A stretch of 64,000 nt of DNA, taken from the NCBI GenBank assembly GCA_033439265.1, contig JAVTVX010000021.1:13667001-13731000 (forward strand), given 5' to 3'. Each line of letters opens with the position of its first letter. Within the stretch, counting starts at the first letter, position 1. Made by a program: the position numbers and the translations under genes. The notes below the pieces were generated by a model. The model had not been told where the DNA came from and did no database searches. It saw only the letters and a list, made by a program, of their open reading frames with translations. Source of the stretch: Dillenia suffruticosa (Eukaryota > Streptophyta > Magnoliopsida > Dilleniales > Dilleniaceae). Below, piece after piece: positions 37,982 through 49,500 of this stretch.

Positions 37982-38248
37982 ATTATTATTCCCTCCAAAT
38001 TTTAGGATAAAATAACTTGTTATGAGATATTGTAAAAATAATTATTAAAAATTAAAAAATTTAATGTGATAAATTATTGTTCCTAAAGAGATTTTTAATG
38101 ATTAAGTAAAACTGTTGTTAAATCTAATCGTTCTGATTATTAATTTTTTTTTTCTTTTTCATTTATTTGAATACCTGCTATCAAAATTTCAAGGGAAGAA
38201 AAATTTAATGCCCATGTTAGCCCGTATAGTTCATTCCATTAACATGTG

Positions 38249-38289
<41 letters not shown>

Positions 38290-40393
38290 TGTTGAATCTT
38301 TTTGCCATGTCGAGGGGGAAGGTGTGGGACTATTGGACCCCATGGTGTTGTTAATGTCGCCATTATTCATTGTTGGGACCTTTTGTATGCATGCGTTCCT
38401 TTTGAAGCATATGAACGGTCCACGGTCAAAGGGAAGGAAGTTGAGCTGTTTATCTCCGGAGCATATGTGGACATGATCATGATTTTTTTTACACTATATC
38501 GATCGATATTTAAAATTATATTTCGATTAATTTAATTTAAAATTTATAATAATTCATTAAAGAAACTATTTTCTTAACATAATTTTTTATATATTCAAGT
38601 TATGAATTGAAATAAAAAACTTGATTCAGAGATCTGACGTCATATTTTATTAGATCAACTATCTGTATGCCTCTCTCTCTCTCTCTCTCTCTCTCTCATG
38701 CCTTTACAATCACTCACTCAGGATAAGCAATGCACTGGAAAAAAAAAATCACATAAACTTGGAATTTCACCTTCTTAACGAGAGATTAAGCAATTTTAAT
38801 ATCTTTGTGTCTAATATTTCAAGAAATTAATTTTTGAGATTTTTTTTTAAAAGTTTATTTCAAAGTTTTTCTGACTTACCTCGGTAAGAAGTCTCAAATT
38901 AATTACAAGTAATAAATTTTCCTATTAACCAAAATTTCAAATAACATGAAAAATATTCTAAAAGGACTAAAAGAGGCTGATTTTTTTTTTCTTTTTTTGC
39001 AAAACAACCAAACCTAAGATAAACTGAAACTACATATGTATGTCACACGATTAGATATTTAGGTGTGACCCATTCAATTGGAGTTTGCATGTCTCATGTA
39101 AATAGGGACAACATACGAAAGAGGTTGAAATTTATGATGCAGGACATGGATGCATACCTCTTGGTGCAATGGTACAAGGGACTCATCTTTCACCCACAAG
39201 GAAAGTCCGAGTCTCCATCACCTCTCTCATAGAAGGGTAAATGGAATAGGGTCTCCATATTCTCCTCCCATCTACTTCTCTCTTTCTTTCTTTATTTTTT
39301 ATTTTTTATGAATATCTCAAATTATATTTTAATTAATTTATTTTAAGATATACAATATCCTATCTAGAAAATTCTTCTCTTAACATAATTTATTCTATCT
39401 AAATAATGAGTTAAATATAAAATTTTAATTAAAAAATTTAATATCATATTTCGTTATATTAATTTATTTAAAAATTAATTCTTCGATATAATTTGTTTTA
39501 TATTTAAAATCTTAATTTAGAGATTCAGTGACACTGTCTCTTACGTTGTTGGTTGGTTTTCCTCCTCTCTTATAACAGGGACTCTCTCTCTCTCTCTCTC
39601 TCCTCTCTTATAACGACTCTCTCTCTCTCTCTCTCTCTCTCCAAGGTTTTTCGTACCCTGCAAAGCAGAGTGAACTTGACTTTGTGTAGTTATTGTTATT
39701 GCCAGAGCTAGAAGCGTAGAGTACTGGATCTAGGACAGTAAATCTGTTCCTAGGAACAGTGGTGTTTTAGATTCCAACAGAAGTTTTTTAAGGTATTTTT
39801 CTTGTTCAAAAATACCCAAATGCGAAACTTTCATTTCATATACATCCCACCAAAATCATATGAATGGTAGCACTTTAATTGGATCACCCTCCAGCATCTC
39901 AAATTGCAAAATGTACAAATTGTTTTCCACCAAAGAATTATTTGCACCCTTTGAAATCTTACCATGACAAAGGAATGGTCAGAATTTAACAGACAATTGT
40001 CTTTTGTCCTCAATTGCATATGAAACAATATTTTATATGTTTTGAAAATTGTAATATTTTTTAAATAAATAAGAAAAGCCCACTTGGTCAAGTAATTTTT
40101 TTTTATAAGAAAAAGAAAACATAGCAGACACAATTTCTCCATCTTCCTCCACTATTCCTTTCATTTCCATACAAATCTGAAAAGAAAAAAAAAAAAATTC
40201 CTTACATACAAAAAGTACATACACAAAACTAAAAAAAAAAAAAAAAAATCACAAATCCCTCTATATACCCCCCCCTCCTAAATCCCTCAATTTTTTTTTT
40301 CATTTCCGATTTTCTCCTCCAATTATGCTTCACTTCATCAATTCCAAAAATAAAAAAAAAAAAAGAAGATAATTCTGTTTTTTATCAAGAAAA

Positions 40394-41885
40394 TCAAAAT
40401 GGGGCAACATCAGTGCACCCAAAGTCATCAGAATTAGCAACAGAATAGTCTTGTGGCCATGAATCTCTTAACAATTTCAAAAGCGTTTGTGCTTTCCTCT
40501 TTGCTCTTTCTGTGCACTCACTTTGCACCAATAGCAACAACTGTGTCACCACTCCTACATTAAAAAAAAAAAAAAAGAATCATGAAAATAAGTATATATT
40601 ATTATATTTTATTATTCTGTTCTAGAAAATAATTATTAATTTTTTTTTAGAAATTATTTTCCAAACCCATCATTTTTTTTTTCCTTTTTCTTTTTGCTAC
40701 TTCACATTTGAAAATTGAACAAATATTTTGTGCGAAAAAAAAAGAAGAAAAATTAAAGCTCAAATTCTTGAAAATTATGTAGCGTATCTCTCTACCTGCA
40801 TTCACTGCCTCTCTCTGTGACCGCTCGGACACCGAGCAAAGCGCCGCTAAAGCCCCCGCAGCGTACTCCGTCGCCCGATCCGAAATCTTGAGAATTATCT
40901 TCACTAATAGTGGAACCGTCAGCGCGTGCGATCCAAACGCCGCCACTCCTTGCGGAGTCCGGCAGAGGAGTTCCACCGTGGCCAGCGCTCTCTCTGCGTC
41001 GCACCGATCGAACTCCGCCAAACGATCAATAATCGCCGCCGCGGCTCCGGCCGATATCGCTCGACATCTGGTTTGCTTGATTATAGAGAGCACGAAAAGC
41101 GCCTTGATTCCGATTTTGAGAGCTCTTGGATATGGATTCGGATCCGTGAGAATTCCGATTGCTCCTTCGAAGATTCCGGAGATGTTCCCGATCTCCGATC
41201 GGATCTCCTGCGAGCGAGTTCCGGCGACGATCATTTCAATCATCGCCGCCGAGTTAACTCGGACTTCGACCGAGTCATGGAACAGCATACTTACCAGAAA
41301 CTCAACACGTTCAATCTCCGAACTCACCGACACACACTCCGATTCCGACAACGGAAACATAACGAGTAAAGCGAGCGATTCTTGAATCAACTCCGGCTGA
41401 GTCAACTCCGACTTCTCAAACACGATTTTCATGAGAATCTCTTTCACGTTCTGAGCCGAAATGAGAACCCGGTTTTTCTCCGAGTCACGTGACAGCGCCT
41501 TCAATCTTCTCACCGCCGAAAGCCGAGAATGAACTGGGTTCGATTCCAAGGCGGCTTGATTCAACAAATTCTTAACCAAACCCGGTTCGGCCGGTTGTTT
41601 AGGGGTCGGAATTCGCTCGACCCCGAAAGACCGGTTCGCGACGCACCAGTCTTGAATCAGCCGACGGAGGGTGTGGTTTGGGATGAGATTGAAGTCCGTC
41701 AAAACCGCCCGAGTGACAGGACACGTGGTATTTCCGGTTGCCACCCATGACTCGATGCTCGACCGATCGTAGGTCTGACCGGTGCAGACCGTCACGGGGT
41801 CACGCATAAGCTCAAGGGAAATCGGACATCTGAAATGGTACGGGATCTGTACCCCTATATCCAATGGCTCTACACTTCCAGGCAT
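40394..41885 (-). CDS. U-box E3 ubiquitin ligase, PUB25/PUB26-like
   Basis: Two coding exons on the minus strand: 40796-41885 and 40394-40554, joined GCAG|GTAGAG...TGTAG|GAGTGG in phase 1, giving 416 residues (PUB25/26 are about 420). The U-box occupies about residues 13-87, from IPYHFRCPISLELMRDPVT through DRSSIESWVATGNTTCP to HTLRRLIQDWC. ARM-like helical repeats follow (HSRLSAVRRLKALSRDSEKN; ATEYAAGALAALCSVSERSQ), and the tail has VQSECTERAKRKAQTLLKLL. In Arabidopsis PUB25/26 ubiquitinate BIK1 in immunity and MYB15 in cold response, acting in the cytoplasm and nucleus (family knowledge). The exon is strikingly GC-rich against its surroundings, and long open frames on its opposite strand are shadows. 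A short intron near the 3' end must be removed; unspliced, the frame would run on for about 50 irrelevant residues. Confidence 0.95.
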
Positions 41886-42137
41886 ATTTTTCTCTCTCTC
41901 TCTCTCTCCCTCTCAAACTAGAATTCTCTCACTACTATTTTCACTTTCTCTCACTACAATTCTCTAACCGTTAAATACTTGTGATAGGGCATGGAATGCG
42001 TTTCTTGCTTTTTATATGGAATTTTATTTTTATTTTTAAAAAATTTAAAGGAACAAATATAAAACAAACAAATCCAGAGGACTCTGCTCTGTGGGGGTGG
42101 TCTGGTTTGTTATCTGACTAGTTACTTGCACACGTGT
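41886..42137 (-). promoter_or_regulatory. PUB promoter: leader, TATA and G-box
   Basis: On the minus strand, a GA-rich leader (CT on plus, 41890-41912) lies next to the ATG. CCATATAAA at about 42011-42019 is a plausible TATA box about 125 bases upstream. ACACGTGT at 42130-42137 is a perfectly palindromic G-box/ABRE-type core about 250 bases upstream. Stress or abscisic acid control is inference from the motif and gene family. Confidence 0.5.
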
Positions 42138-43441
42138 GTCATTTAACCCTAGGTGGGTTTCGGGGATGGGGATGTGGGGTACTTTTGGTCAAATGTTTTG
42201 GTCTGACCCAGAAACATTTCTTTTTCTTTTTAGAAGGACCCTACCCTACTTGATTAAAAACCTTGCCACTTGTGTTACTCCTGTTTACATCATTCATATT
42301 CATTGTTCAATCTTATTTTTTAATTTTTGTTTTGTTTACTGGTTTTGGTGGGTTGAATGGGTATAATTCATTGCAGCTGATGTGCTTTTGCTTGTTTTGT
42401 TTGTGCATCTTCCATGTGTGTGTGCCTTTCATCTTTTCAATCCTACCTCCGAGATTCTATCGTACAAAATCAAGAAATGGATGTTCTATTTTGTAAATAT
42501 ATATATATATATATATATATATTTCAAAACGTAAAAATATTTATTCTTTTACTATTTTTCACCCCTTTTCATAAAAGAATGAGATTGTAAGGGTTCAAAC
42601 CCTTACAATCACTGAGGATGAACTCTCTTGTACTAATAAGCCAAGAGATTGACCATGAAAGAATAAAAGAAGAAATTTACTCATGACCCACTTTTATAAA
42701 GCGGTAAAAAAATATTTTTTTTTTCTTTTATTGAAATAAACTATAATATAAAAATGATCTATTTATTGATCGATTTATTAAATAATATAATAATTCGTAA
42801 ACACGATTATGGCTTTCAAAAAGTAACCGGTACTTTCATTAGATTTAAATAAATATAAGAAAACCATAAAGGGGCCTTTACAAAATGCACCTGAGGTGAA
42901 ATAAAGAACTTCATTAAAGAATAAGTAAGATATGCAGTGGAAATGGAAGGCTAAACAAACCCTTCACCTTTGAGAAAGATTTCTCAAACCTTAAGCACTC
43001 ATGGTACTTAAAAGTGAAAAAAAAAAAAAAAACTTGAATTGAACCCTTTTTGGATCCAAATTATCCTGTTTAAGATTTGAAGTTTAACACCCTCTTTCGT
43101 GGATGTGTCTGTCATACATTAAACAGTATGACTTGGACTATAAATTTGTTTATTTAATAGTTTAGATGTCAAGTTACATTAAGTGGTCAGAAAAGTTGAT
43201 GAGCTCTTATGCATTGTTTTGATTATTGAAGATTATTCAGAAGATAATTATTTTTCAGTTAAATAAATTGCAATATATCAATTTTATAATTAAAAAACAA
43301 AAAAAGGTGGAGAAGAGGGGAAGAGGCAAGGTACGTAGTGGTAGTGTTAAGTTCTTTTTCTGGATGGTATGTGCGTGAGGCCCCTCACGATGCTTATCAG
43401 TACTGTTCTTCTTTTGCTTTTAAAATCTTAGCAGTCGTGGT

Positions 43442-43462
43442 GGTCAAAGGTCAAAGGTCAAA
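43442..43462 (-). promoter_or_regulatory. triple tandem W-box
   Basis: GGTCAAA occurs three times head to tail with no spacer (43442-43448, 43449-43455, 43456-43462); on the minus strand this is TTTGACC three times. TTGAC[C/T] is the WRKY-binding W-box. The array lies about 1.56 kb upstream of the PUB ATG, in that gene's orientation. Confidence 0.55.
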
Positions 43463-44571
43463 GGTGTACAGAGGAATGTGCCGGATGGCCAGGTTGTCTC
43501 TCTCTCTCTCTCCCCTCTCTTTATTCGAGCAGAAAATTTTTTTGGTGGTGGATGATACGATACACGAGAACTTGGAAGACAGAGAGAGAGAGGGAGAGAG
43601 AGAGAGAGAGAGATTAATTCAAGTGAAGTGGGCCCCACAAAGAAGCGGACGATGTTCATGAACGTAGGTCCCACTCCCCCAACCCCACCCACTCACAAAA
43701 TTCCCTCCCTCTTCTCCCTCTCTAGATGTGGTGATCCACAGTGCCCCGTGGTGATGGGAGTGTTTATGCACGAGAGAGAATGCGACTCTTCCACTTGTAA
43801 GATTTGTCTTGGTTTTTTATTTCTACCGATTTTAATTCAGATTGAATACCGTAAAATTTAATTTAAAAGTTATTTTTTTACACCTAAAATCTTGATTAAG
43901 AAAATATTATATCTTGTTATTGATCTTATAAGACATTGATATAATATTTAATCCCCTAAAAATAAAATAAAATAAAAATTGTTATTTGATCCTACACTTA
44001 TTTTCAATCAAGAAGTGGTATGTATGTGGTATTTTTTATTTTTAAAAAAGTATTTAATTATTTAATATTTTAAGAAAATTAAATGATAGATTTTTCTGAA
44101 GAAAAATATTATAATAAAGTTAAAATATTTTATTTCTTATATCAATGTACCAGTTGTAATGGAAATAAAATTAACTCTTCTGTTTAAGATTCTGAGTTTA
44201 ATTTTATTAGCATAATAAAATAAGCCCAAAGCCACCCTCGGCAACCCTCCTACTGAAGTATAAAAAAAAAAATTAAATTAAATATTATTAAATGTCATAT
44301 AAAAATTACTAATATTTTACTATTTATTTTTAAAAAATTATAACATTGTTTTTCTTTGATATATTATAATTTGTTCACCCTAAACTTATTTCTAAGTATA
44401 GAATTGGGGAAGAGAGAATAACAGACAGTTAGATTTAATAAAATAATGTATCATTTTTTTAATTAATTTTTGAATTTAAAATTTAGAAATGATAAAATTA
44501 TGTTGGAATTATTTTTAAATAAGATTTTTATAAATATTTGAATTAGAGTGTATCAGAATGATAGGAGGATG

Positions 44572-44576
<5 letters not shown>

Positions 44577-44620
<44 letters not shown>
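44577..44620 (+). repeat. (GA)n microsatellite
   Basis: 44 bases of GA, followed after a GC-richer gap by (TG)n at 44763-44784. Confidence 0.97.
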
Positions 44621-44623
<3 letters not shown>

Positions 44624-44794
44624 GTGGGACGGGAAGTGTGTCTTTTAGCGGCGAACACACGCGTGGGGAAGGGAACTGTAAGACCCGATAACCAGTAGGT
44701 TAAGACCCAGGATGTCTGTAGTCAACCCTGCAGGATTGCCTGGGACAGGTTGGCTCAGTCTCTGTGTGTGTGTGTGTGTGTGTGTTCTCCTATG

Positions 44795-44812
44795 CACGTG
44801 CTTTCGCACGTG
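44795..44812. promoter_or_regulatory. paired G-boxes
   Basis: Two CACGTG cores, at 44795-44800 (within palindromic GCACGTGC) and 44807-44812, six bases apart. They sit in a GC-richer island with no gene start nearby. Confidence 0.35.
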
Positions 44813-45894
44813 TTCCCAGCTAAGCCCTCCATCTTGGACCCCCAGCCCATATTTTACACGCTTACACACCGACCTTCTCGTTCCCAGTACGGAATTCCCC
44901 TTCTTCCCCAACCCCAATTTTCTTGCAACGTTTATCCTCTTGAGATCCTTCCCCCCCTTCTCTTTTTCTTCCCTTTCATATCACAAAAATAATCCTTTAT
45001 AACCTTTTCACAATTTTGATTCATTACCAAATCTTCTACAATCTATCTTAATAATCCTTTATAAACTATAATATATTTCGAGGGTTGGGAAATAACCCAA
45101 TTTGAGCATTGGCTTTTTTACGATTGAAATCGTAATATTGCAAAATGTGCCTCATAGAAAAATGTCTGCGATCCATGAGCAATTGAATGGATAATCAATA
45201 TTTTTAAGGATGAACTTCGAGTGCAGCTTGTGGACAATAGAGTGGACAGCCACAGTGCACATGACAGCAGAAAGATATTCTCTTAGGACTCTCTGTGTCA
45301 TTTGTTTAATCCTGAGACTGAGTTTCCTAGTAAGTGCACACTTAAGAGTTTGATGTCTTCTAATATTAAACCATAAAAACAAATTATTTACAATGTTTTC
45401 AACTGGGAAAGGTAAGAACCGAAAAGAGATCACATGACTCTAACAACAAAAGTTAGAGTTTGCTTTTCTGAGTGGCAAAAGAGTTGACATGTTCTTCCTC
45501 TTCAGCATTTTTATCCTCTTCCTCTTACATAATCTATGAATTACGATCTTTGGGGGTCCAAAACAATATTTTTGGCTATTCTTTTTCTTTCCTACATGGT
45601 GGCAATCTAGCTCCCAAATCTGTCGCTGATGTGGAATCCATGTTCTAGCTATCACTGCATTCTATGCAGAAAATATCATTCTCTCTCACATCCAATGTAC
45701 AAGATAAAAATAATAAGAAAACATTATATTATTATATTATTCGATATGCTTTTAATCGTATAAAGGTCCATAATCTAATCCAAATACTAAAATATAAAAT
45801 AAATTTATCATTAAATATACAATAAATATACTATTAATATTTTTTCAATATTATATCGCGTAACCTAAATTACACTAAAAATATAATTGAGTTG

Positions 45895-46050
45895 ATGCAC
45901 CAATATGTTGTTGATCTAGTGGTTGTATACTAATATCTTTTTAAGTTTTGGATTCAAATTTTGTGTACCGCAAAAATAAATATCGGAAAAATTTTGTCCC
46001 CTTAGAAACTAATCTGATTTGAATCGGATTTAGTGGAGTCAAACATTATC
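45895..46050 (+). repeat. SINE-like copy
   Basis: A-box-like GATCTAGTGGTTGTATACT, a B-box-like GGATTCAAATTTT, and a body with CTAATCTGATTTGAATCGG. It is followed by (TA)n at 46068-46100. More divergent than the 36645 copy. Confidence 0.4.
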
Positions 46051-46064
46051 ATGAGATACCCGTG

Positions 46065-46067
<3 letters not shown>

Positions 46068-46100
<33 letters not shown>
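46068..46100 (+). repeat. (TA)n microsatellite
   Basis: About 33 bases of alternating TA immediately downstream of a SINE-like copy, possibly grown from its tail. Confidence 0.95.
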
Positions 46101-46103
<3 letters not shown>

Positions 46104-46511
46104 AGTTGATGCTGTTGTTTTATTCAAGTGACATCAATGGATTTTGATTATGGCCTCCTAAAATATTGCTACTTTTGCTTGTGATTTAAGGACATAAATG
46201 ATGCTAAAGTAGAAAATTTGTGCTCCACTGAAATCCAACTCTACTATAGTGCATGTTTGAATATATATTGCATCCCCAATATGGGTAATTTTTTGGTTCT
46301 GTCGATCAAAGGGTAGACTTATTCTCAACCTCTAACATGTACTTTCCCTTTTTTTATTATTCTAGTTAAGAATTATTCTATTCTACTACTTTATTTCATC
46401 TGAAAACCCTATTAGAGTGTAAAGATGACAAGTCCAGTTGGCTGATGATTCGGCCTAACGATATTATCTCGTGGTCCTGTTTGTCGGATTGTCGAATAAT
46501 TGAGTTACTTT

Positions 46512-46543
46512 CCACGTGGTTTGTCTCCTTGTCCAACACGTGT
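46512..46543. promoter_or_regulatory. two palindromic G-boxes
   Basis: CCACGTGG at 46512-46519 and ACACGTGT at 46536-46543 are both perfect 8-base palindromes, 16 bases apart. No gene starts within 4.6 kb. They could be a distal element of the PUB gene or chance. Confidence 0.3.
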
Positions 46544-49500
46544 ACCCCTCAATCGTCATCATGATGTGGTCCATGACTAACGTCCAATTTTTCTTTCAAC
46601 CATAGAATCTCTATGTTTGTGTGGTAGGGTAGGAGCCCATCGAGGAGTGGTGTGGCTTCTTTTGGTTTTTCAAAACTTCAGAAAAAAGGGTGATCTTAAA
46701 GTGGTATTGTGGCATTGATTCAATTTCACAAGCAGCAAAAGTTAAGTGAGACGTGAGGTATTGTGTGGGACAGTCATGGAACCCCCTCCCCCTAATTAGC
46801 ACCTTTAGGTCAATCCTCTTGTCATGTCCCTTTGAAAAAGGAAGAGAAAAGAATCTTTTTTGGATGTGGAGGAAAATTTATAAAAACAATAAGTTGTCCA
46901 AAAGTCTGATGACCGATTGGAGCAATTGTAAGGTTCAATTTAGAAATTGATTTTCAATACTTGTTTTTCAATTCCCAAAATTCGAATTCGAGATTTTTGT
47001 TAAGAGAGTATAATACCCTTGAATCTCTAATTTTACTTGGGATCTTTTAGGGTATTAATGTTACCAGACACCGATAAGAAATTAAACTTATAATAAGGCT
47101 ATGTTTATGAGAAATTAATTTGTTTAAGAGTGATTTTTGTTATACGTACAAAAATATAATATTTGCCTTTTATTTAGGCAATAGATTACTCCGTTTAGCA
47201 TTGATATAGTTTCATTAATCTTAATGCAACGCAAAAACTTTTGTACATCATCCGAACACTGCTTTCGAGCCATGATCAGAAAAATGCTTGCGTCTGTGCA
47301 CTGCAGCCAACTTAGGTGATGATGAAGCAACTACAGCTTTGCTATGACAGGCATGGTCATTTAAGGACTTAAGGGATGGAACAAATGCTGGTGATTTCAG
47401 ATTGAAGAAGATGCCCTTGCAGCACTGTGTCTTGCTCTTAAAAGGTCCGGTGAATAAACAAATTTTGTTCTTACTAACGTTATAGTTTAATCATAGATAT
47501 AAACTAAACAAATGCAGTTTCTTAAAATATGGTTGTCCCTAATTAAAACATGTTACAAGTTACGATAATTGTCATCTTCGATGTGAATGTAAGGCTACTA
47601 AAGTCACTGATCAAAGTAGGAAATACTATAAAAGAATTTTATTTGGAGAAGGAAATGTTATACCGAATATGCCATCTGTGTGACCCTCATTTTTTATTGC
47701 CATGCGCTTCCTGGATTCCCCTATGTACCTACGGACGGTGATATTCGATTCCTATATGTGCAAATGAATAATTAAGAGAGCAAAGTTTTTTATCAAAGTA
47801 ATTAATCAGTAGAAATTTGGACCTAGATTGCTGCATCTTATAATCAAATATTAATTCGTCTCGAGCCATGCACACAGTTAGTCATATAATCTTTTTCTTA
47901 TTCCATCAAAAAATGCTATTAATCTAAAACGAAATGATATTTTAACTAAACACGGGCATTTGTTTGATTCTGTCAACTGAAAAGCTCTCTCTTAAGTAGA
48001 AGTTTAGTAGGGACAACCTCATTGTATAGACATAACCTAATCTGCAGAAATTTAGGCCTTGATGAGATGGGATCAGCATCACGCCAAGGCCCATTAAACT
48101 TACTTTGTCCTAATTTAGTCCCATAAAGCCAATCAGCATAAATGAGCATGTTTGTCTTTGTAGGACAATGAAGGTGCAATTGTTAAACAATTCCCAAGTT
48201 GCCTCTGCAAGTTCCAATAAGGTGACTGTTTCCTGTGATACAAACATACAGCTAAGTCAATATTGCCTAATTTGGATTTATGTTGTTGCATATTATCAAG
48301 TGAAAAATGGCCTTCCCTTGCCCATCAGGAAATATGGAACTACATACTGGGACATTTGGCATTACATTTATGTGCATCGTGGAAGATGTTTTCTTGTCAG
48401 ATATTTGCCCTTCTCCTTGTTCTGCTGTAACATGTACTGCTGTAACATGTATCATGCAGTAGAGTTTGTAAGGGCTGAATGATCCTGATGTCACATATCA
48501 TGGCTATAGAAGATTTGCATCATAATATTCAGCCAATTGTTTCGTGCCACATCAACTCTCAGGGGAATTTACAGTCATTTTGACCATGAGAAATAGCATA
48601 TCCCTTTGCAGAGAATATGAATGTGAATGAAAAAAATAATAGATGCAGCAAAGCCAAATAATTGAAATTTTTTTTTAGGGTGTGTGCCAAGGAAAGGATG
48701 GTGTTTCGTGGATCATGTAGAGGAGGGTTCATAGTTTGTTCTGTTTAATATGAGTATGCTTTTCACAATTAGTATATGATAGAGATCCAAGAAGGCTTTA
48801 AACAATGTTATCTTAAGTCCATGCGTTTGGACTAAAAGATGTTGGGAAGGGTATAATCAAATCAAAAACTTTAAGCAAGCTAAGACAGCGAAATTCACCA
48901 TTCTGTCAATGACTTGTTCTTATTAAGACAGATCTCATGTTTCAAGAATACAATCAGTGCATATCTTGATGAGATATAGTATTGGTCCTACAGAATCTGT
49001 TGAGGCTTGATTATACTCTCGCATCAACCCAAATGCATCCAGGGAAATTAATAAATTCTCTGTGTCAAATCCCTAGCACCCTCACGTTCATAATTTTGCA
49101 GGTTTAAGTGCTCAAGTACAATAGTAATATTCAATTTGAAGGTTTAATAAATGAAGCAAAGTGCTTACCAAAACTTGCTGTCGGTCTGGATAATCTGCTT
49201 TTGTAGATCTTTTGTGTGCTTGTGCGCGTGATTTGTTAAGTGATTGTCAGATGCTAGGAAAATTATGATCTTTCTTATAAAAGACGGTACAGGGTTGGCC
49301 TTTGATGAACAAAGAAAGGGGATCAATTAGCGGGTCAATATCACTCAGAAACAGCTGCTATGGATTTTGGTTGTACCCGTTATCAGATCGAATACAAGAA
49401 GTATTTTCCAATTTAGTAAAATATTTTTATCTTCCCTTTTATGTGTATATTATGTTGTGTTGAGTTAATCTGATATGCTTTTGTTGAACATGTTATGATT

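Larger units (their letters stand above)
34944..40393. other. intergenic between convergent genes, repeat-rich
   Basis: No supported gene. It holds the 3' UTRs of both neighbours, (CT)n tracts at 35250-35306, 35400-35428, 38251-38285, 38671-38697 and 39584-39641, two SINE-like copies, and TGGGC-rich sequence around 36425-36535 (several GGGCTGGGCT-type motifs). Frames at 37426-37749 and 39831-40224 (minus) show no recognisable domains. Confidence 0.6.

Noticed and set aside
40888..41385. Long plus-strand frames (147 and 165 codons) opposite the PUB gene
   Set aside because: Shadows of the GC-rich U-box/ARM coding exon; no family resemblance on this strand.
45152..45655. Two adjacent minus-strand frames (93 and 71 codons)
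   Set aside because: Interrupted by stops, no recognised domain; may be decayed transposon coding, but not supportable.
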